From: Priapulus caudatus
Lineage: Eukaryota; Priapulida; Priapulimorpha; Priapulimorphida; Priapulidae
Direction of reading: 5' to 3'
DNA: 33,788 nucleotides
Assembly: GCF_000485595.1 (NCBI RefSeq)
Contig: NW_014577098.1
Coordinates: 319,588 to 353,375 of the forward strand
Shown here: positions 30,185 to 33,788 of the stretch, piece by piece
Layout: the number at the start of each line of letters is the position of its first letter
Numbering within the stretch: position 1 is the first letter of the stretch
Notes under the pieces: model-generated
The model's input: only the letters and a program-made list of their open reading frames with translations
The model's database searches: none
Told to the model about the DNA's origin: nothing
Position numbers and translations under genes: made by a program

Positions 30185-30219
30185 TGCCGGAGTGAAGGTG
30201 GCGAACGGGTACCAGTCTA
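30185..30219 (-). repeat. Terminal inverted repeat 2, right arm
   Basis: Perfect complement of 29762-29796, and the outer right end of the compound element, abutting the target duplication CGTGGTACG. Confidence 0.95.
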
Positions 30220-30228
30220 CGTGGTACG

Positions 30229-30900
<672 letters not shown>

Positions 30901-30943
30901 ATGTGGTTGGTTGTGTGGTTATGGTAGAGAGAACGGGGAATAT

Positions 30944-30961
30944 ATTATATATATAATATAT

Positions 30962-30996
<35 letters not shown>

Positions 30997-31052
30997 CTAT
31001 ATATACTAATATATATATATTATATATATATATAGTATATATATATATACAT
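30944..31052. repeat. (TA)n tract
   Basis: Imperfect TA repeat with ATAAATA, ACTATA and TAATAT interruptions. Intronic and strongly self-complementary. Confidence 0.9.
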
Positions 31053-31605
31053 AGCTGATGCTGTGGAAAAGTCCTTCCTTGTCCGATTATTTATTCGGCA
31101 GAAATGTTTCTTGTCCATCGTGGTATGTGATATCTAGGGGGAAGCCTTTCGCTAGAATCATCTAGCCGTGAATGCCTTCGTAGATATCTAGCGTGGAGCC
31201 GTTCGCTAGTTATGACGATACTCACTATGCCAATCGCTTAATGCCCCCCCCCGCCACTAAGAACACCAAAGATGTATCTAACAACATTAAAGATTAAAAT
31301 TCGCAACCATTTTCAATTGTTGTTTCTTATCGTTTATCTTCGGCCTTACTCATCACTATACTTCCCGTTTCACCTTTTTTCTCTCATGCGTAATTGTTAA
31401 CCACCCAGAAAAGAAAGCTCCAGAAAAAGCAGACGCCGGAGTCGCGTGGCAGCCTGGCAGCGTTGCGAAGTGCCCTGCCTTGATGCTGCTTCTCAAAGGC
31501 ATAATCTCATAACGATATATATTTTTAATCACTATGTTCATGATTGGCTCATTAGCAAACACCCCGTCGTTTTTCGCAGCGCATGCGTATAAAAGTTGTC
31601 ATCTG
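31053..31605. other. Calcium-channel intron, low-copy
   Basis: Mixed sequence. A weak direct repeat (GATATCTAGGGGGAAGCC...TTCGCTAG near 31128 and GATATCTAGCGTGGAGCC...TTCGCTAG near 31183) is visible. No further exon is recognised. Confidence 0.5.
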
Positions 31606-31622
31606 TTTTCTTTGCTGCGCAG
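31606..31622 (+). promoter_or_regulatory. Splice acceptor with polypyrimidine tract
   Basis: GTTTTCTTTGCTGCGCAG (31605-31622) gives a pyrimidine-rich tract and a CAG acceptor directly before GTTACTGCC. It joins in phase 0 to the AAG end of the upstream exon. Confidence 0.85.
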
Positions 31623-31704
31623 GTTACTGCCATGGGATTCTACGGCAAGGAAGGTACATGGCGGAGACCCGTGGAACCGCTCGATTCTTCACTCGTGCTC
31701 GCCG
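31623..31704 (+). CDS. Cav3: T-type calcium channel alpha-1 subunit, S2-S3 exon (with apparent indels)
   Basis: Continues the upstream exon in phase 0: VTAMGFYGKEG, matching the S2-S3 linker of T-type channels ((M/V)xAMGxxGK). Downstream, recognisable pieces occur in different frames: YMA in one, GDPWNR in another, and LD..LVLAG in the first, against the family pattern GDxWNRLDFFIV(L/I)AG. Each frame change fits a missing base in a short homopolymer (GAAGG, GCGGA, CCGC, GATTC), plus one extra C in TTCACTC. The net is three bases short of the expected 85. Followed by GTAGGT, a plausible donor in phase 1. Sequencing error in a real exon is more likely than a pseudogene, because flanking splice sites are intact and the upstream exon is clean. 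Confidence 0.85.
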
Positions 31705-32040
31705 GTAGGTGGCGCTCGCATGTCGCGCACAGTATAGTATACACTGATGCTATATACCTATAATAACATTTATATACTAACAGTTAGTACATAGAGATAA
31801 GGTGAGACTGTAGTTAAGCTTGCTGCAGCGTGATGATTTTTTCTGTAGGACGATACGGAATAATATATACGATAATTATATATATAATAATATAAAATTA
31901 TACGATACGGTAAAGATCTCACCATCGTCTAATGACGATAGCCATAGTTACCGGGCCTACGGTTAGGTGTAGATTGTTATAGAGATAGAGATATGGATAT
32001 AAAAAAGGTGAAGGAGGCGAAAGAGAAAACGCAGGGATGA
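31705..32040. other. Probable calcium-channel intron, low-copy
   Basis: Mixed AT-rich sequence after the GTAGGT donor. The expected next coding segment (rest of S3 and the Arg-rich S4) is not found here or in the remainder of the window. Confidence 0.5.
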
Positions 32041-32305
32041 GACAGATGGAAATAGATAGTGGTAGATTAGATAGATAGATAGAGTAGATTGTAGATAGAA
32101 GATAGATAATAGATATTCAGACATACAGACAGCACAGACAGACAGGATCAAGACAGCAGGACAGAGCAGAAGTCAGACAGAGACAGACAGACAACAAGAA
32201 CAGCAGACCAGACAGACAGACAGGATAGATGATTAGATCGATAGATAGATAGATAGATATTATTAGAGTAGATAGATTAGATAGATGGATAGATAGATAG
32301 ATTCT

Positions 32306-32348
<43 letters not shown>

Positions 32349-32395
32349 GATAGATAGTAGATAATTCAAGATAGATAGATAGATAGATAGATCAT
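32040..32395. repeat. Imperfect (GATA)n / (GACA)n microsatellite
   Basis: GATA units with GACAGACA stretches (32130-32222) and many one-base indels. Confidence 0.92.
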
Positions 32396-32680
32396 CGACG
32401 CTCTATGGTGGGCGTAGCTACTCACTAGCGCTCGCTGTGGTTAGGCGCGCAGTGTCGGTGTAGTGACGTAATAAATATAGATGGAGTGGTGAACGAGACG
32501 ACGGCAGTGCGGTGGCAGAGCCAGCGATACGTGTAGGAGTGCTTTATTGCGGTTTTTTCCTCGCTATTGATCTTCACTATTCCCCCCTGATAATAGCTAT
32601 AGCCTAAGAGACGTGGCTGGCATGACAGCCGAGTACAGATTGTGCGACTATAGACTAAACAACCATACTAAAGCTAGAGA
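32396..32680. other. Low-copy sequence, nothing recognised
   Basis: Mixed sequence. No exon or RNA gene recognised. Confidence 0.35.
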
Positions 32681-32682
32681 AG

Positions 32683-32890
32683 GAATATATACTGAATGAC
32701 TACTCATTGAACGGCTAAGGATTGAATCACTACATACTGAACGACTATATATTGAATGACTACGGACTGAATCACTACCTACTGAACGACTACAAACTGA
32801 ATGACTACATACTGAATTACTACATACTAAATGACTACATGCGAAATGACTACATACTGAACGACTATTACTGAATGAACACATACTGAG
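32683..32890. repeat. 15-bp tandem repeat, about 13 units
   Basis: Unit GACTACATACTGAAT/C with substitutions. A multiple of three, so the minus strand is open for 78 codons with a Cys-Ser-x-Ser-Val pentapeptide. No flanking protein sequence supports a gene. Confidence 0.9.
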
Positions 32891-32894
32891 CTAA

Positions 32895-33105
32895 CGTAGG
32901 CTGTAATAGAGACTTGACGACTCGATTAACGACATATCTACAGCGATTCAGTGGTCTTAACCAACTTGGTTCAATGGACGCATTCAGCAAAGTTCAATGT
33001 CCTTCTCCAGTCCAATACAATGGATCTCTTCAGTCCGGATTTTTGCGGAGTTTTTAACGCTAACCACGCTGCGTCCACGATGGTGGCTTCCATCGCTGCT
33101 GCAAT
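32895..33105. other. Low-copy sequence before the CAG tract
   Basis: A plus-strand frame (32951-33229, 92 codons) starts in unique sequence (MVLTNLVQWTHSAKFNVLLQ) and runs into poly-Ser from the CAG tract. No family recognised; not called as a gene. Confidence 0.3.
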
Positions 33106-33109
<4 letters not shown>

Positions 33110-33143
<34 letters not shown>

Positions 33144-33200
33144 CCACCAGCAGCAGCAGCACCACCACCACCCCCACCACCAGCAGCAGCAGCAGCAGTG
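33110..33200. repeat. CAG / CAC trinucleotide tract
   Basis: (CAG)n with CACCACC interruptions. Confidence 0.93.
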
Positions 33201-33239
33201 ATAGCGCGCTCTCTCTCTCCTCCATGTAGACACGAGCCC

Positions 33240-33266
33240 CTCTCTCTCGCGCGCGCGCGCTCTCTT

Positions 33267-33327
<61 letters not shown>

Positions 33328-33372
33328 CGCTCTCTCTTTCTCTCTCTATCTCTCTCTCTTTCTCTCTCTCGT
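33240..33372. repeat. (CT)n microsatellite
   Basis: CT repeat with CGCGCGCGCG near its start (33249-33258) and TTT/ATC interruptions near its end. Confidence 0.93.
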
Positions 33373-33728
33373 CTTCGCGCGGTGCCGGGAATGTCATCGT
33401 TTAGAGAGCTGTGTGCGCGTGGATAAGGGATGCGTGCGCGCAGGAGGCTGGGATGCCGAGATAGCCGGCCGCACGAGAGAATGGCTTCAGTCGTCGTAAT
33501 CGTTCAATTAGCGCAGCGTGGCGGGGGTTCTTCTATGCGGCTATCACGCCATCGTGCGGGTAAACATTGACGCTGCTGCTGCTGTTGCCCGGCCGCCGCG
33601 CGTGTGATGCGCCCGTGCGACGTGTAGCGACAGTAGCAGCGGCGAGGATTAACCTTCACGTAGCGGCAGCTGTGTCACACGCGCACGCTGCACAGCAGGG
33701 GCAGTGGGCAGAGGGCAGGGGTGGTCAT
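33373..33728. other. Low-copy GC-rich sequence
   Basis: Mixed, fairly CpG-rich sequence with short GCTGCTG and GCAGCGGC runs. No gene recognised. Confidence 0.35.
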
Positions 33729-33788
33729 TTGACAGGGGGAGGGGTTGCGGGCATTGGACAGGGGGAGGGGTTGCGGGCATTGGACAGG
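33729..33788. repeat. 26-bp G-rich tandem repeat running off the window
   Basis: Unit ACAGGGGGAGGGGTTGCGGG plus CATTGG, two full copies and part of a third at the window end. Continues beyond the sequence given. Confidence 0.85.

Larger units (their letters stand above)
29624..30219. mobile_element. Compound TIR DNA transposon with 9-bp target duplication
   Basis: Four copies of the end TAGACTGGTACCCG form two interlocked perfect inverted-repeat pairs: 29624-29665 with 29817-29858 (42 bp), and 29762-29796 with 30185-30219 (35 bp). The outermost ends are flanked by identical CGTGGTACG at 29615-29623 and 30220-30228. Deleting the element and one flank restores the fourth unit of the surrounding tandem repeat. 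The element therefore seems to have moved as one 596-bp unit although its ends come from two related but distinct TIR families. It carries the 5' part of an ORF (minus strand) but no visible catalytic domain, so it is non-autonomous. TSD lengths of 8-10 bp are known for hAT, P and Mutator-like elements; the superfamily is not determined. Confidence 0.88.

Noticed and set aside
32951-33229. 92-codon plus frame ending in poly-Ser and Thr
   Set aside because: Half of it is the CAG/CAC tract. The unique N-terminal part shows no family resemblance and does not match the expected next calcium-channel segment (S3-S4).

Overview
This is a eukaryotic (metazoan) genomic window made mostly of simple-sequence and tandem-repeat DNA, with one recognisable gene. 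The anchor is a pair of plus-strand exons at 29231-29392 and 31623-31704. They encode the S1-S2 and S2-S3 part of domain I of a T-type (Cav3) voltage-gated calcium channel alpha-1 subunit. Consensus GT donors, a pyrimidine-rich CAG acceptor, TTAGGG-like interstitial repeats and very high microsatellite density point to an invertebrate animal. Repeat-rich arthropods such as decapod crustaceans would fit, but the sequence does not fix the taxon.

Layout. 1-12.8 kb is a patchwork of low-copy DNA and simple repeats: TG/CA, GA/CT, CTAT and GTGC tracts, a 25-bp and a 58-bp minisatellite, a C-rich minisatellite, an 18-bp array and a 56-bp array. 12.83-17.60 kb is a continuous 31-bp satellite of roughly 150 units with alternating variants. 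17.6-22.7 kb has CA/TG tracts around a 30-bp perfect palindrome, a degenerate repeat, a GATA array passing into a GGAT array, and CT and GTGC tracts. A 27-N gap at 22736-22762 has near-identical sequence on both sides. 22.9-28.9 kb holds telomere-like CCCTAA sequence, CTG and CAA/CAG tracts, a 1-kb pyrimidine block followed by a 0.7-kb purine block, and a G-rich 66-bp minisatellite.

29.15-31.70 kb is the most informative part. The first calcium-channel exon is followed by a 74-78 bp tandem repeat that re-copies the exon end with its splice donor. The fourth repeat unit is interrupted by a compound terminal-inverted-repeat DNA transposon at 29624-30219. The transposon is flanked by a 9-bp target-site duplication, has interlocked inverted repeats and carries a 5' ORF fragment with a C2...C2 zinc-binding pattern. 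The second exon lies 1.4 kb further on. The remainder is probably channel intron: GATA and 15-bp repeats, CAG and CT tracts, and a G-rich repeat running off the edge.

Several signs point to assembly imperfection: isolated Ns bounding a duplicated block, duplicated gap flanks, and apparent single-base indels in exon 2 and throughout the 31-bp satellite. Most long open frames in the window are translations of repeats and are not genes.
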